Part shown: piece after piece, positions 1 to 6,682 of the stretch | How the letters are laid out: every line of letters starts with the position of its first letter | Numbering within the stretch: the stretch's first letter is position 1 | NCBI GenBank assembly: GCA_017614395.1 | Contig: JAGABX010000017.1 | Span: 1 to 64,000, forward strand | Length of the DNA stretch: 64,000 bases | Direction of reading: 5' to 3' | DNA from: Eubacterium sp. | GTDB taxonomy: Bacteria > Bacillota > Clostridia > Lachnospirales > Lachnospiraceae | Translations under genes and position numbers: made by a program | The notes under the pieces: model-generated | What the model saw: only the letters and a program-made list of their open reading frames with translations | Told to the model about the DNA's origin: nothing | Database searches by the model: none

Positions 1-51
1 GAAGGGGAAAACATATTTGATGCCCTTACCCAGCGCTTCAATATGACATAG
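1..51 (+). CDS. C-terminal end of an upstream gene (partial)
   Basis: The first frame reads 16 codons ending EGENIFDALTQRFNMT and then TAG at 49-51. The composition looks like an ordinary protein tail and it is followed by a hairpin region. Too little is visible to name a family, and the assignment is tentative because a 16-codon open stretch can occur by chance. Confidence 0.35.
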   Translation, partial: EGENIFDALTQRFNMT

Positions 52-78
52 GTGGCAGATAATCTGCCATCTCTATTG

Positions 79-116
79 AAGCACCCCTTAGCCTCGTGGA
101 TCCCCGCGGGGCTTTT
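79..116 (+). terminator. Possible terminator after the partial upstream gene
   Basis: AAGC(A)CCCC at 79-87 can pair with GGGGCTT at 108-114, and TTTT follows at 113-116. A self-complementary CCCCGCGGGG lies inside and could fold alternatively. A second hairpin upstream pairs GCTTCAAT (35-42) with ATTGAAGC (75-82) around GGCAGATAATCTGCC. The T-run is short, so termination is uncertain. Confidence 0.3.
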
Positions 117-168
117 GTGGTCATGGCGTGAACAGTAACGACAGGCATTTTAGGTATGATTATTGTTC

Positions 169-197
169 TTGACAAACACGCATATTTCTGATAAACT
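169..197 (+). promoter_or_regulatory. SigA-type promoter of the pan operon
   Basis: TTGACA (169-174), a 17-bp spacer and TAAACT (192-197), with TG one base before the -10 (extended -10). It lies about 95 bp upstream of the panG start and no other gene intervenes, so it probably drives panG-panB-panC-panD. Confidence 0.7.
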
Positions 198-291
198 CTC
201 TCTGTACGAGCGGTACTGAATAATCGGACTGCATCGGATCAGATGATGATGCCCACCTGATGCGTAGCGTAGCGAAGCAGTGGAGGTGGCC

Positions 292-1137
292 ATGAAAAAA
301 ATAGGGTTCATCGGCGCCGGAAGGGTTGCCGTCTCGATAGGGAAATACCTGTTGGAGCGGGGCATACCGGTGGTGGGATACTATGACACGAGTCCTCAGA
401 GCGCGGACGAAGCCGCGACTTTTACAGACTCACAGGCATTCACGAGTGAACAGGGTGTGATTGCCGCAGGCGATGTGATCTTCATCGCGACACCGGACGA
501 TGTGATCGCCACGGTGTGGAACAAGATCAAACCAATGAATATCAACGGAAAAGTAATCGGGATGTTCAGTGGGTCATTATCATCAAATCTGTTTTCAGGG
601 ATCGATGAGGCAGGAGCATACGGCGCCTCGATCCATCCGATGTACGCGTTCAGCGATATAGAATCCGATTATTTGAAATTGAATACCGTTCCGTTTACGG
701 TTGAGGGTGATGAGCAGGCCGTTGACTTTTTATGCACGTTATTCAGGGGGCTGGGTCATACGATTACCGTGATAAGTCCGGAGGACAAGGTTCGCTATCA
801 CGCGGCAGCGAGTATCGCCAGCAACCACATGATCGCGCTCTATGATATGAGCCTGTCCATGTTGACGGACTGTGGATTTAGCAGAGAAGGTGCGGTATTA
901 CTGTTGACGCCGTTGATACAGAACAACGTTTCGGCGATGTTAAAGACTTCACCGGAGGATGCATTGACCGGACCGATTGAGCGCGGAGATGTCGATACAG
1001 TCAGACATCACCTGCAGGATTTAACGGACGAAGAGCGAGCGATCTACAAACCGCTTGCGATGAGACTGATCTCTATCTCCGAGAAAAAGCATCCGGAGCG
1101 GTCGTATGATGAGATGCGAAAACTGTTGACGCAATGA
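292..1137 (+). CDS. panG: PanG-type ketopantoate reductase (Rossmann + DUF2520)
   Basis: 281-residue Rossmann-fold protein beginning MKKIGFIGAGRVAVS, with the GxGxxG dinucleotide motif at residues 7-12 followed by a DUF2520 helical C-terminal domain. Proteins of this architecture include PanG, the non-orthologous replacement for the classical ketopantoate reductase PanE. Its position directly ahead of panB, panC and panD, with no panE in sight, supports the reduction of 2-ketopantoate to pantoate with NAD(P)H in the cytosol. I chose ATG 292 over the in-frame GTG at 280 because GGAGG at 282-286 is then a ribosome-binding site 5 nt upstream. The assignment rests on family architecture plus context; DUF2520 proteins elsewhere can have other substrates. 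Confidence 0.8.
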   Translation: MKKIGFIGAGRVAVSIGKYLLERGIPVVGYYDTSPQSADEAATFTDSQAFTSEQGVIAAGDVIFIATPDDVIATVWNKIKPMNINGKVIGMFSGSLSSNLFSGIDEAGAYGASIHPMYAFSDIESDYLKLNTVPFTVEGDEQAVDFLCTLFRGLGHTITVISPEDKVRYHAAASIASNHMIALYDMSLSMLTDCGFSREGAVLLLTPLIQNNVSAMLKTSPEDALTGPIERGDVDTVRHHLQDLTDEERAIYKPLAMRLISISEKKHPERSYDEMRKLLTQ

Positions 1138-1306
1138 ATCGGAGCAGGTCCATGATGGGATGCGGAAACTAATTGAACAGAAGAAACTGTAGGCTATTTT
1201 GAATAGTAGGCAGTTCCTGACCTCAAAAACACAGGAGGCAACCTTACAGAAATGGTAGGGAAGCAACATGACCTGCCGATGGTGCCTACCGGAAAGCGAG
1301 GAAACA

Positions 1307-2140
1307 ATGGGAAAGAAAAACACGGTATTAACCTTTGCCCAGGCGAAGGCAGAGGGGAAAAAACTCACTATGCTGACTGCATATGACTACTCTACTGCCA
1401 AATTGCTTGACGAGGCAGGAGTGAACTCCATTCTCGTCGGTGACTCACTCGGCAATGTTATGCTAGGCTATGAGGACACGATCCCGGTCACAATGGAGGA
1501 CATGATCCATCACGGTGCGGCTGTATCGCGCGGAACGAAAAACGCGCTACTGATCATCGATATGCCATTCATGTCTTATCAGGTTTCGGTAGAGGAAGCG
1601 TTAAAAAACGCGGGACGCCTGATGAAGGAGGGCGACGCTGATGCCGTGAAGCTCGAGGGTGGTCATCGTGTCTGTCCGCAGATCCGCGCCATGGTCGAAT
1701 CGGGCATCCCAGTGTGTGCGCACATTGGCATGACGCCGCAATCCGTCAATGCGTTCGGCGGATTCAAGGTGCAGGCTAAAACCGAAAATGCCGCGAGACT
1801 CCTGATCGAGGAGGCGCAGGCAGTTGAGGAGGCGGGTGCATTCGCGGTAGTGATGGAGTGTGTGCCGGCCAGGCTGGCATCTTTGGTAACCGAAAAAATA
1901 CACATTCCGACGATCGGGATAGGTGCCGGTGACGGCTGTGACGGGCAGGTATTGGTATATGCCGACATGCTGGGTATGTTCTCGGATTTTGTTCCGAAAT
2001 TTGTCAAGCAATACGCGCAGGTCGGCGATATCATGAAGGAGGCAATACGCAGTTACATCGATGAGGTAGGGAGCGGTGCGTTTCCGAGTGAACAGCATAC
2101 GTTTGGGATTGATGATGAAATCATAGATAAGTTATATTAA
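1307..2140 (+). CDS. panB: 3-methyl-2-oxobutanoate hydroxymethyltransferase
   Basis: 277-residue TIM-barrel enzyme that transfers a hydroxymethyl group from 5,10-methylene-tetrahydrofolate to 2-ketoisovalerate, giving ketopantoate, the first committed step of pantothenate synthesis. The metal-binding residues of the family are visible as D46 in VGDSLG, D85 in IIDMPF and E117 in KLEGG, and the length is normal. An in-frame ATG at 1268 adds 13 cysteine/tryptophan-containing residues absent from the family. ATG 1307 has GAGG 5 nt upstream and gives the standard N-terminus. The 170-nt gap after panG carries GGTAGG/CCTACC complementary segments around the false start and no clear promoter, so it is probably cotranscribed with panG. 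Confidence 0.95.
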   Translation: MGKKNTVLTFAQAKAEGKKLTMLTAYDYSTAKLLDEAGVNSILVGDSLGNVMLGYEDTIPVTMEDMIHHGAAVSRGTKNALLIIDMPFMSYQVSVEEALKNAGRLMKEGDADAVKLEGGHRVCPQIRAMVESGIPVCAHIGMTPQSVNAFGGFKVQAKTENAARLLIEEAQAVEEAGAFAVVMECVPARLASLVTEKIHIPTIGIGAGDGCDGQVLVYADMLGMFSDFVPKFVKQYAQVGDIMKEAIRSYIDEVGSGAFPSEQHTFGIDDEIIDKLY

Positions 2141-2193
2141 GAAATCCGGGAATCTCAACAGATTCCCTGCATATCAGAAGGGAGTTTAACAAA

Positions 2194-3093
2194 ATGAATA
2201 TACCTATCATATCAGATCCTGCAAAAATCAGGGAACAGGTAAAGGAATGGAGGCGCGAGGGTCTGACCGTCGGGCTGGTACCGACAATGGGGTATCTGCA
2301 CGAGGGACATCAGAGTTTGATCAAAAAGTCAGTGGAGCAAAATGATAAAACGGTTGTGAGTGTGTTTGTCAATCCAATCCAGTTCGGCCCGAACGAGGAT
2401 CTCGCCACCTATCCGCGTGACCTCGACCGCGATGCGGCATTGTGCGAGGAGACCGGTGCCGATCTCATTTTTCATCCGGAACCGTCCGATATGTATGCGG
2501 AGGATTTTTGCACCTTCGTCGACATGGACCGCGTCACGAAAAACCTGTGTGGCAAAACACGTCCGACGCATTTCCGCGGCGTATGTACGGTATGCAGCAA
2601 GCTGTTCCATATCGTGGGACCGGATCGTGCCTATTTCGGACAGAAGGACGCCCAGCAGCTTGCTGTGATCCGTCGCATGGTGCGCGATCTCAATTTTGAT
2701 CTGGAGATTGTCGCATGCCCGATCATCCGCGAGGAGGACGGTCTGGCCAAGAGCTCCCGCAACACTTATCTATCGCCGGAGGAACGCGCCGCTGCGCCGA
2801 TCCTTCGCAAAGCACTGGACAAGGGGGCGGTAATGATTCGCGGAGGAGAGAAAAATGTCGATGTTATCCGTGAGGCCATCCGTGGGATAATCGAATCTGA
2901 ACCACTGGCGCGGGTTGATTATGTGGAGATAGTTGACTTTGACAATATAGAGCCGATTGATCAGATTCGGGGAAGGGTATTGGTTGCTATAGCCGTATAT
3001 ATCGGATCTACGAGATTGATAGATAATGATATATTTGTCTTTCAGGGTGGCATGAGCAATGATCCATTAGTGTTACAGCTTTATAATAATTGA
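2194..3093 (+). CDS. panC: Pantothenate synthetase
   Basis: 299-residue pantoate-beta-alanine ligase that condenses pantoate and beta-alanine using ATP, with release of AMP and pyrophosphate. The adenylate-forming nucleotidyltransferase signatures are present: PTMGYLHEGH at residues 30-39 (HIGH-like) and GLAKSSRN near 183-190 (KMSKS-like), with the conserved VFVNPIQFGPNEDL segment. The last 15 or so residues (FQGGMSNDPLVLQLYNN) extend slightly beyond the usual end. It lies 53 nt after panB with AGAAGGGAG before the ATG, so it is probably in the same operon. Confidence 0.95.
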   Translation: MNIPIISDPAKIREQVKEWRREGLTVGLVPTMGYLHEGHQSLIKKSVEQNDKTVVSVFVNPIQFGPNEDLATYPRDLDRDAALCEETGADLIFHPEPSDMYAEDFCTFVDMDRVTKNLCGKTRPTHFRGVCTVCSKLFHIVGPDRAYFGQKDAQQLAVIRRMVRDLNFDLEIVACPIIREEDGLAKSSRNTYLSPEERAAAPILRKALDKGAVMIRGGEKNVDVIREAIRGIIESEPLARVDYVEIVDFDNIEPIDQIRGRVLVAIAVYIGSTRLIDNDIFVFQGGMSNDPLVLQLYNN

Positions 3094-3123
3094 GGAATGG
3101 ATACCGTTCGAAGTTGCGGCAAC

Positions 3124-3163
3124 CGGACGGGTTCAGTCAGATAATCATACAAGATTAGAGGAG
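3124..3163 (+). repeat. 40-bp leader repeat, copy 1 (before panD)
   Basis: This segment matches 4904-4943 at about 36 of 40 positions, including an unbroken 26-nt block TTCAGTCAGATAATCATACA plus AGATTA, and it ends in AGAGGAG, which serves as the ribosome-binding site. In both copies the start codon follows exactly 7 nt after the repeat. It therefore looks like a duplicated translation-initiation leader. Confidence 0.85.
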
Positions 3164-3170
3164 AAAGAAC

Positions 3171-3554
3171 ATGTTATTACATATGTTGAAGGGCAAGATC
3201 CATCGCGCGACCGTCGTGCAGGCGGAACTCGACTATGTCGGTTCCATCACGATCGATCCGGTGCTGATGGAGGCAGCGGGGATACTTGAATATGAAAAAG
3301 TCCAGGTCGTGGACGTCAACAACGGCAACCGTTTTGAGACCTATGTCATCACCGGCGAGCCGGATAGTGGAATGGTTTGCCTGAACGGAGCTGCCGCCCG
3401 CGAGGTCAGCGTCGGTGACAAGGTGATCATTATGTGTTATTGCGAGCTGACACAGGACGAGGTGAAAACCCACGCGCCTCGTGTTGTGTTCGTGGATGAC
3501 GATAACCACATTGTTTCATTGGACAACCGCGAGAAGCACGGAGAAATACGTTAA
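3171..3554 (+). CDS. panD: Aspartate 1-decarboxylase proenzyme
   Basis: 127-residue pyruvoyl-dependent decarboxylase that makes beta-alanine from L-aspartate for PanC. The self-cleavage site is visible as G24-S25 in DYVGSITID; processing gives the beta chain and an alpha chain with an N-terminal pyruvoyl group. K9, Y22 and the NG motif segment (NGAAARE near residue 72) fit the family and the length is normal. The gene is 77 nt downstream of panC and begins behind a leader duplicated upstream of the serpin gene at 4951, which may give it separate translational control. Confidence 0.95.
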   Translation: MLLHMLKGKIHRATVVQAELDYVGSITIDPVLMEAAGILEYEKVQVVDVNNGNRFETYVITGEPDSGMVCLNGAAAREVSVGDKVIIMCYCELTQDEVKTHAPRVVFVDDDNHIVSLDNREKHGEIR

Positions 3555-3594
3555 TCAAAGTATTCTATCACACACAATATCTTGTATATGACTA

Positions 3595-3623
3595 TTGACA
3601 AGCGGAATTTCTTGTGCTATGAT
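3595..3623 (+). promoter_or_regulatory. Consensus promoter of the small membrane peptide gene
   Basis: TTGACA (3595-3600), 17-bp spacer, TATGAT (3618-3623), with TG in the extended -10 position. The predicted start is near 3630, so the transcript would begin at or just before GTCACCGATA, a sequence also found at the start of the predicted antisense RNA from the opposite strand. Confidence 0.8.
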
Positions 3624-3631
3624 GGATCCAT

Positions 3632-3660
3632 GTCACCGATATGTGAAAAAGGCGGTTACC
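3632..3660 (+). repeat. Inverted-repeat arm at the 5' end of the small-peptide mRNA
   Basis: GTCACCGATA (3632-3641) and GGCGGTTACC (3651-3660) separated by 9 nt. The reverse complement of 3894-3915 reads GTCACCGATA, two bases, then GGCGGCTACC, so 19 of 20 positions of the two blocks are shared between the two ends of this locus. Confidence 0.8.
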
Positions 3661-3711
3661 TTCAACGTATGACTTCATACGGGCTTCCGGCATCCTTAAG
3701 GAGGTGATGCA

Positions 3712-3867
3712 ATGAGGAAAGTACAGCGAAGGAGAAAAAGTGGACTTGTGATAGTTCTTCTGGGTGTTATTGCGTCTCTGATCAACGCGGGTGCCGTTGT
3801 GGCGAGGCTGATCTATGACATCCGCAAAGATAAAAAGCAAGAAAGCAACCCGCCGCTCGAAGGTTAG
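3712..3867 (+). CDS. 51-residue membrane peptide, candidate type I toxin
   Basis: A short reading frame behind AAGGAGGTGATGCA. The peptide has a basic N-terminus (MRKVQRRRKSG), one hydrophobic span at residues 11-35 (GLVIVLLGVIASLINAGAVV and onward) and a charged tail RKDKKQESNPPLEG. This is the build of membrane-acting type I toxins (Fst/Ldr, TxpA and related groups). I do not recognise a specific family. The stop codon lies inside a transcription terminator, and a second promoter on the opposite strand points inward to the same terminator. A consensus promoter and strong ribosome-binding site would be risky for a toxin without antisense control. It could instead be a harmless small membrane protein. 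Confidence 0.65.
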   Translation: MRKVQRRRKSGLVIVLLGVIASLINAGAVVARLIYDIRKDKKQESNPPLEG

Positions 3868-3879
3868 GTTGCTTTCTTT
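3838..3879. terminator. Bidirectional terminator shared by two convergent transcripts
   Basis: AAGAAAGCAACC (3838-3849) pairs perfectly with GGTTGCTTTCTT (3868-3879). T-rich tracts follow on both strands: TTTCTTTA on the plus strand and GCTTTTTATC on the minus strand. The small peptide's last codons and stop are inside the loop. Confidence 0.8.
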
Positions 3880-3893
3880 AGAAACAAAAACCA

Positions 3894-3915
3894 GGTAGCC
3901 GCCTCTATCGGTGAC
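3894..3915 (-). repeat. Inverted-repeat arm at the 5' end of the antisense RNA
   Basis: On the minus strand this reads GTCACCGATA-GA-GGCGGCTACC and mirrors the block at 3632-3660. A read-through plus-strand transcript could pair its two ends through these arms. Confidence 0.8.
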
Positions 3916-3926
3916 TCCTTATAATT

Positions 3927-3955
3927 ATTCTACATCATTTTGAAAATAATGTCAA
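3927..3955 (-). promoter_or_regulatory. Consensus minus-strand promoter of the antisense RNA
   Basis: Read on the minus strand: TTGACA (3955-3950), 17-bp spacer, TAGAAT (3932-3927). It points toward the small peptide gene and no minus-strand protein gene starts downstream of it before the terminator. Confidence 0.75.
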
Positions 3956-4017
3956 ATGCTTTTTATGATAATTCATTCAAACTGTTCAATGCATAGATTG
4001 TTTTGGAGGATAAAACC

Positions 4018-4266
4018 ATGACCTACACCTATCAAACCAGGGGCACCTGCTCTACCAAAATCGATTTTGATATCAACGACAATATCATAACCAATGTCCG
4101 CTACACCGGTGGTTGTAACGGAAATCTGCAGGCCGTGTCGAGGCTGGTGGACGGCAAAACTGTCGATGAGATTGAGGCGCTGCTCGGAGGCATTAACTGC
4201 GGCGGACGTGGCACCTCATGCGGCGACCAGCTGGCCCGCGCTGTCCGTGAGGCAGCAAACGCGTGA
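4018..4266 (+). CDS. TSCPD domain protein (TIGR03905-like)
   Basis: 82-residue protein with three glycine/cysteine motifs: GTCSTKID near residue 9, TGGCNGNL near 30 and INCGGRGTSCGDQLA near 59-73. This is the TSCPD domain, found alone in small anaerobe proteins and at the C-terminus of class II ribonucleotide reductases, where the cysteines are thought to bind metal. The stand-alone form has no established role. The ATG at 4018 is preferred over the in-frame TTG at 4003 because GGAGGA (4005-4010) then forms the ribosome-binding site. It converges on the cysteine-rich gene at 4340-4777; the two stops are 74 bp apart with a weak GCGTTG/CAACGC hairpin between them. Confidence 0.85.
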   Translation: MTYTYQTRGTCSTKIDFDINDNIITNVRYTGGCNGNLQAVSRLVDGKTVDEIEALLGGINCGGRGTSCGDQLARAVREAANA

Positions 4267-4339
4267 GCATTTTACACTAATCCTCATTCCGGAGCATAGT
4301 GGCGTTGTGGCAACGCGAATATCAAATCTGTGTCTGCCA

Positions 4340-4777
4340 TCACACAAAATCCTCTAACAGATTCGCGGCGCAGGCGACCAAGTCCGGACAGGGGCGTTTT
4401 TTGTAGTAAGCATCTGTGCGTGCCTCAGGCTCACCGCCGGGTGTGGTCGTTACGCCGGCGAGGAGTTCGCGACAGATGATGGATCCGTTCTGTTCACGGA
4501 ACCGCGCGGCAAATCTCTGGACTAGGGCATAATGCTCTTTTTTTGCCTCATGATTCTCCGGATCATCATAGCCGTGAACGAGACCGAGCACCATGAGGGC
4601 ACCACTGACACAACCGCATACCTCTCGCATGCGTCCCATGCCGCCACCGAATGACGAGGCAAGTTTGGCGGAGGTTTCCCGATCCAGTCCTGTCACATCA
4701 TCAAACGCGCAGAGTACGGCCTGTGAACAATTATAACCTTCTAAAAAAAGCTGACGGGCTTTTTCTGAATGATTCAT
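4340..4777 (-). CDS. C-GCAxxG-C-C family protein
   Basis: 145-residue protein of the C_GCAxxG_C_C family (PF09719). The conserved elements are visible in order: GYNCSQAVLCAF (residues 14-25), SFGGGMGRMREVCGCVSGALMV (around 42-63), a C in IICRELL and a C-terminal CPDLVACAANLLED. The cysteines are thought to bind a metal or cofactor. These proteins are common in anaerobes, often near redox or iron-sulfur genes, and no activity has been assigned. The minus-strand promoter at 4858-4886 sits about 80 bp upstream. Confidence 0.88.
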   Translation of the reverse strand: MNHSEKARQLFLEGYNCSQAVLCAFDDVTGLDRETSAKLASSFGGGMGRMREVCGCVSGALMVLGLVHGYDDPENHEAKKEHYALVQRFAARFREQNGSIICRELLAGVTTTPGGEPEARTDAYYKKRPCPDLVACAANLLEDFV

Positions 4778-4832
4778 ATATTTTGACTCCTTCTGCTATT
4801 TGTTATTCTGATACATTTTTGTCATACTAATA

Positions 4833-4862
4833 TTGTACATTAATCGCTGACAGATCTATTAT
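4833..4862 (+). promoter_or_regulatory. Possible promoter of the serpin gene
   Basis: TTGTAC (4833-4838), 18-bp spacer, TATTAT (4857-4862) on the plus strand. It overlaps the divergent promoter at 4858-4886 and lies about 90 bp before the serpin start codon. Confidence 0.45.
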
Positions 4863-4886
4863 ATACGAAGTCGTAACTATTTGCAA
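4858..4886 (-). promoter_or_regulatory. Promoter of the C-GCAxxG-C-C gene
   Basis: Read on the minus strand: TTGCAA (4886-4881), 17-bp spacer, TATAAT (4863-4858). A full -10 match with correct spacing. Its -10 overlaps the -10 of the plus-strand candidate, so the two divergent genes could compete for polymerase. Confidence 0.65.
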
Positions 4887-4903
4887 CAGAAAGGAGCGGG
4901 AAT

Positions 4904-4943
4904 CGGACGAATTCAGTCAGATAATCATACAAGATTAAAGGAG
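4904..4943 (+). repeat. 40-bp leader repeat, copy 2 (before the serpin gene)
   Basis: Second copy of the leader described at 3124-3163, ending in AAAGGAG with the serpin ATG 7 nt further on. The differences are confined to purine substitutions (GG to AA, G to A) and the first base. Confidence 0.85.
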
Positions 4944-4950
4944 GTATGCC

Positions 4951-6525
4951 ATGAAAGCATCTATGAAAAAAGCATCCGCTGTCATTCTCTCATTGGCGCT
5001 TGTTTTGCCGATGACAACTACAGTGTCCGATGCAAAGGGATCAATTAAACTGAACAAAAAAACCGTAACTCTATATGAGGGCAGCAGTTTTAAATTAAAC
5101 GTAAAAAATGCCCCTGCGACGGCAAAAACAATTTACAAATCCAATAACACGTCAGTTGCTGTCGTGACAAAAAAAGGAAATATAAAAGCAAAAAAAGAGG
5201 GGACTGCATTAATCTCCGTAACGGTGAAGGCACAGAAAAAGCAACAATACAAACCCATAAAAAAACTCTCATGCCGTGTCAATGTTATGAGAGGAGTAAT
5301 CGGACCTTCACCCGAGCCGACATATGTGCCTGACGTTGATCCGAAATTTACCGGTGACAAGGACGCAGAGATAAGTGATGATTTCATAACCCAGACTATG
5401 GATTTTTCGGTGGGACTGTTTCGCGCATCGGCAGCAGAGGCAATCGCGCAGGGAGAAAATGTCATGATCTCTCCCTATTCTGTACTCACAGATATGATGA
5501 TGGCAACGAACGGAGCAGGCACTACGAACCTGGCCGAACTGTCAAATGTCATGTGCGGAAAAGTCGGTTTTGAAGCTTTCCGCAAAAACCTCTCTGACCT
5601 GAGTGCGAAACTGATTTACTCCGACAGGGTTAAATTCCATATCGCAAACTCTATCTGGATCCGCGACGATGCTGACAGGATTCAGGTTAAACAGGAGTTC
5701 CTCGATTCCTGCAAGGAGTGGTACAACGCGGAGTCATTTGTTCTCCCCTTTGATGCCGCTATGGCAGATCAGGTTAACGCCTGGGTAAATCTGCACACCT
5801 TCGGAATGATACCTGTTCTGATGCAGGATCCGCCGCCGGAGGATGATGTAATGCACCTGATCAACGCGCTCGCGTTTGACGGCGCGTGGGCTCAGCCCTA
5901 TGAGAAATTCCAGATTGCAGAGGACCAGGATTTTACAAATGCCAAGGGAGAAAAAGAAAAAGCAACCATGCTGTGTGACACCATTGGTTCATACAAGTAT
6001 GATGATCAGGCGGTCGGTTTCGTGAGGTATTATAACGGAGGCGATTATGCACTGCTGACGATCCTGCCCAACAAGGATGTCGGTGTTGAGAAATACCTGA
6101 AGGATTTTAACGGTGCCAAGTATAAAGCTTTTTATAACTCATGGTCATCAGGATTATATGATGTACATACCAAGTTGCCGAAATTCAGCTACGACTATAC
6201 AACTGAGTTAAACAACCCGTTGAAGGAAATGGGGATTAGGGAAGCTTTTTCTGAGGGAGCGGATTTCAAAGGAATGGCTGATACAAAAAGCGGTGCGCTC
6301 TACATCGGAAAGGTAACCCATAAAACACATATTGAGCTGGATGAAAACGGAACCAAGGCAGCTGCAGTAACTGACATCGGAATGTCGGATGCCACATCGG
6401 TAGATCCGGCGTTGAAAAAGGAGATAAATATCTTCCTTGATCGCCCGTTTATCTATGCGATTGTACATACGGATACGGGCATTCCGGTGTTTATCGGCGT
6501 GGTAAATTCGACTAAGTCGGAATGA
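4951..6525 (+). CDS. Secreted serpin with N-terminal Ig-like (BIG2-type) domain
   Basis: 524 residues. A signal peptide (MKASMKKASAVILSLALVLP, cleavage near residue 28) precedes a bacterial Ig-like domain at about 30-115 (LNKKTVTLYEGSSFKLNV, then IKAKKEGTALISVTV), a proline-rich linker and a serpin domain at about 140-520. Serpin landmarks are NVMISPYSVLTDMMMATNGA, HIANSIWIRDD, INALAFDGAWAQPY, the hinge ELDENGTKAAAVTDIG at about 461-476 and the C-terminal FLDRPFIYAI. An alanine-rich hinge is typical of inhibitory serpins, which trap serine or cysteine proteases through the reactive loop after the hinge; the P1 residue cannot be fixed by eye. The Ig-like domain may tether it at the cell surface. 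It is probably protection against host or neighbour proteases. Confidence 0.88.
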   Translation: MKASMKKASAVILSLALVLPMTTTVSDAKGSIKLNKKTVTLYEGSSFKLNVKNAPATAKTIYKSNNTSVAVVTKKGNIKAKKEGTALISVTVKAQKKQQYKPIKKLSCRVNVMRGVIGPSPEPTYVPDVDPKFTGDKDAEISDDFITQTMDFSVGLFRASAAEAIAQGENVMISPYSVLTDMMMATNGAGTTNLAELSNVMCGKVGFEAFRKNLSDLSAKLIYSDRVKFHIANSIWIRDDADRIQVKQEFLDSCKEWYNAESFVLPFDAAMADQVNAWVNLHTFGMIPVLMQDPPPEDDVMHLINALAFDGAWAQPYEKFQIAEDQDFTNAKGEKEKATMLCDTIGSYKYDDQAVGFVRYYNGGDYALLTILPNKDVGVEKYLKDFNGAKYKAFYNSWSSGLYDVHTKLPKFSYDYTTELNNPLKEMGIREAFSEGADFKGMADTKSGALYIGKVTHKTHIELDENGTKAAAVTDIGMSDATSVDPALKKEINIFLDRPFIYAIVHTDTGIPVFIGVVNSTKSE

Positions 6526-6562
6526 ATTTCCATGACATAGCGCCGGACGCAATCGGAGCTAA

Positions 6563-6660
6563 CTTAGCGCGAGCGCTGATGCGAGCTTTTCTCACGACTC
6601 GCTCCTTCGTCGTCTCGCTGTGAGAAAACTCGCGCCGCTCGCGCGGGAACGCTGGTGATT
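6563..6660 (+). repeat. Stem-loop repeat element, copy 1
   Basis: 98 bp that match 21356-21445. Stems in order: GCGCGAGCG (6567-6575) with CGCTCGCGC (6636-6644), GCGAG with CTCGC, and TTTTCTCAC with GTGAGAAAA, enclosing a CGTC-rich loop. In the other copy the second stem is GCAAG/CTTGC, a compensatory change. It fills most of the gap between the serpin stop and coaBC, ending 23 bp before the coaBC ATG. Confidence 0.85.
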
Positions 6661-6682
6661 AAAGCTTCCTTGGAGGATATAG

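Larger units (their letters stand above)
3832..3920 (-). ncRNA. Predicted antisense RNA (candidate type I antitoxin)
   Basis: Predicted from a consensus promoter on the minus strand (-10 at 3927-3932) and the shared terminator hairpin. The transcript of roughly 85-90 nt would begin AAGGAGTCACCGATAGAGGC, contain no reading frame of note, and run through the terminator stem, giving about 42 nt of perfect complementarity to the 3' end of the small-peptide mRNA. Its 5' GUCACC also carries a 5-nt match (UCACC) to GGTGA beside the toxin ribosome-binding site. The RNA itself is an inference from promoter and terminator geometry. Confidence 0.5.

Noticed and set aside
1..291. Riboswitch ahead of the pan operon
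   Set aside because: Only simple hairpins are present; no known ligand-binding core could be matched and the leader after the promoter is under 100 nt.
1268..1306. 13-codon N-terminal extension of PanB
   Set aside because: The extension is Cys/Trp-containing and foreign to the family; ATG 1307 has the better-placed ribosome-binding site.
3592..3840. Minus-strand 82-codon frame over the small-peptide locus
   Set aside because: It lies opposite the better-supported 51-codon gene with its own promoter and ribosome-binding site, and its codons have no protein character. The minus-strand promoter there ends at the terminator before reaching it.
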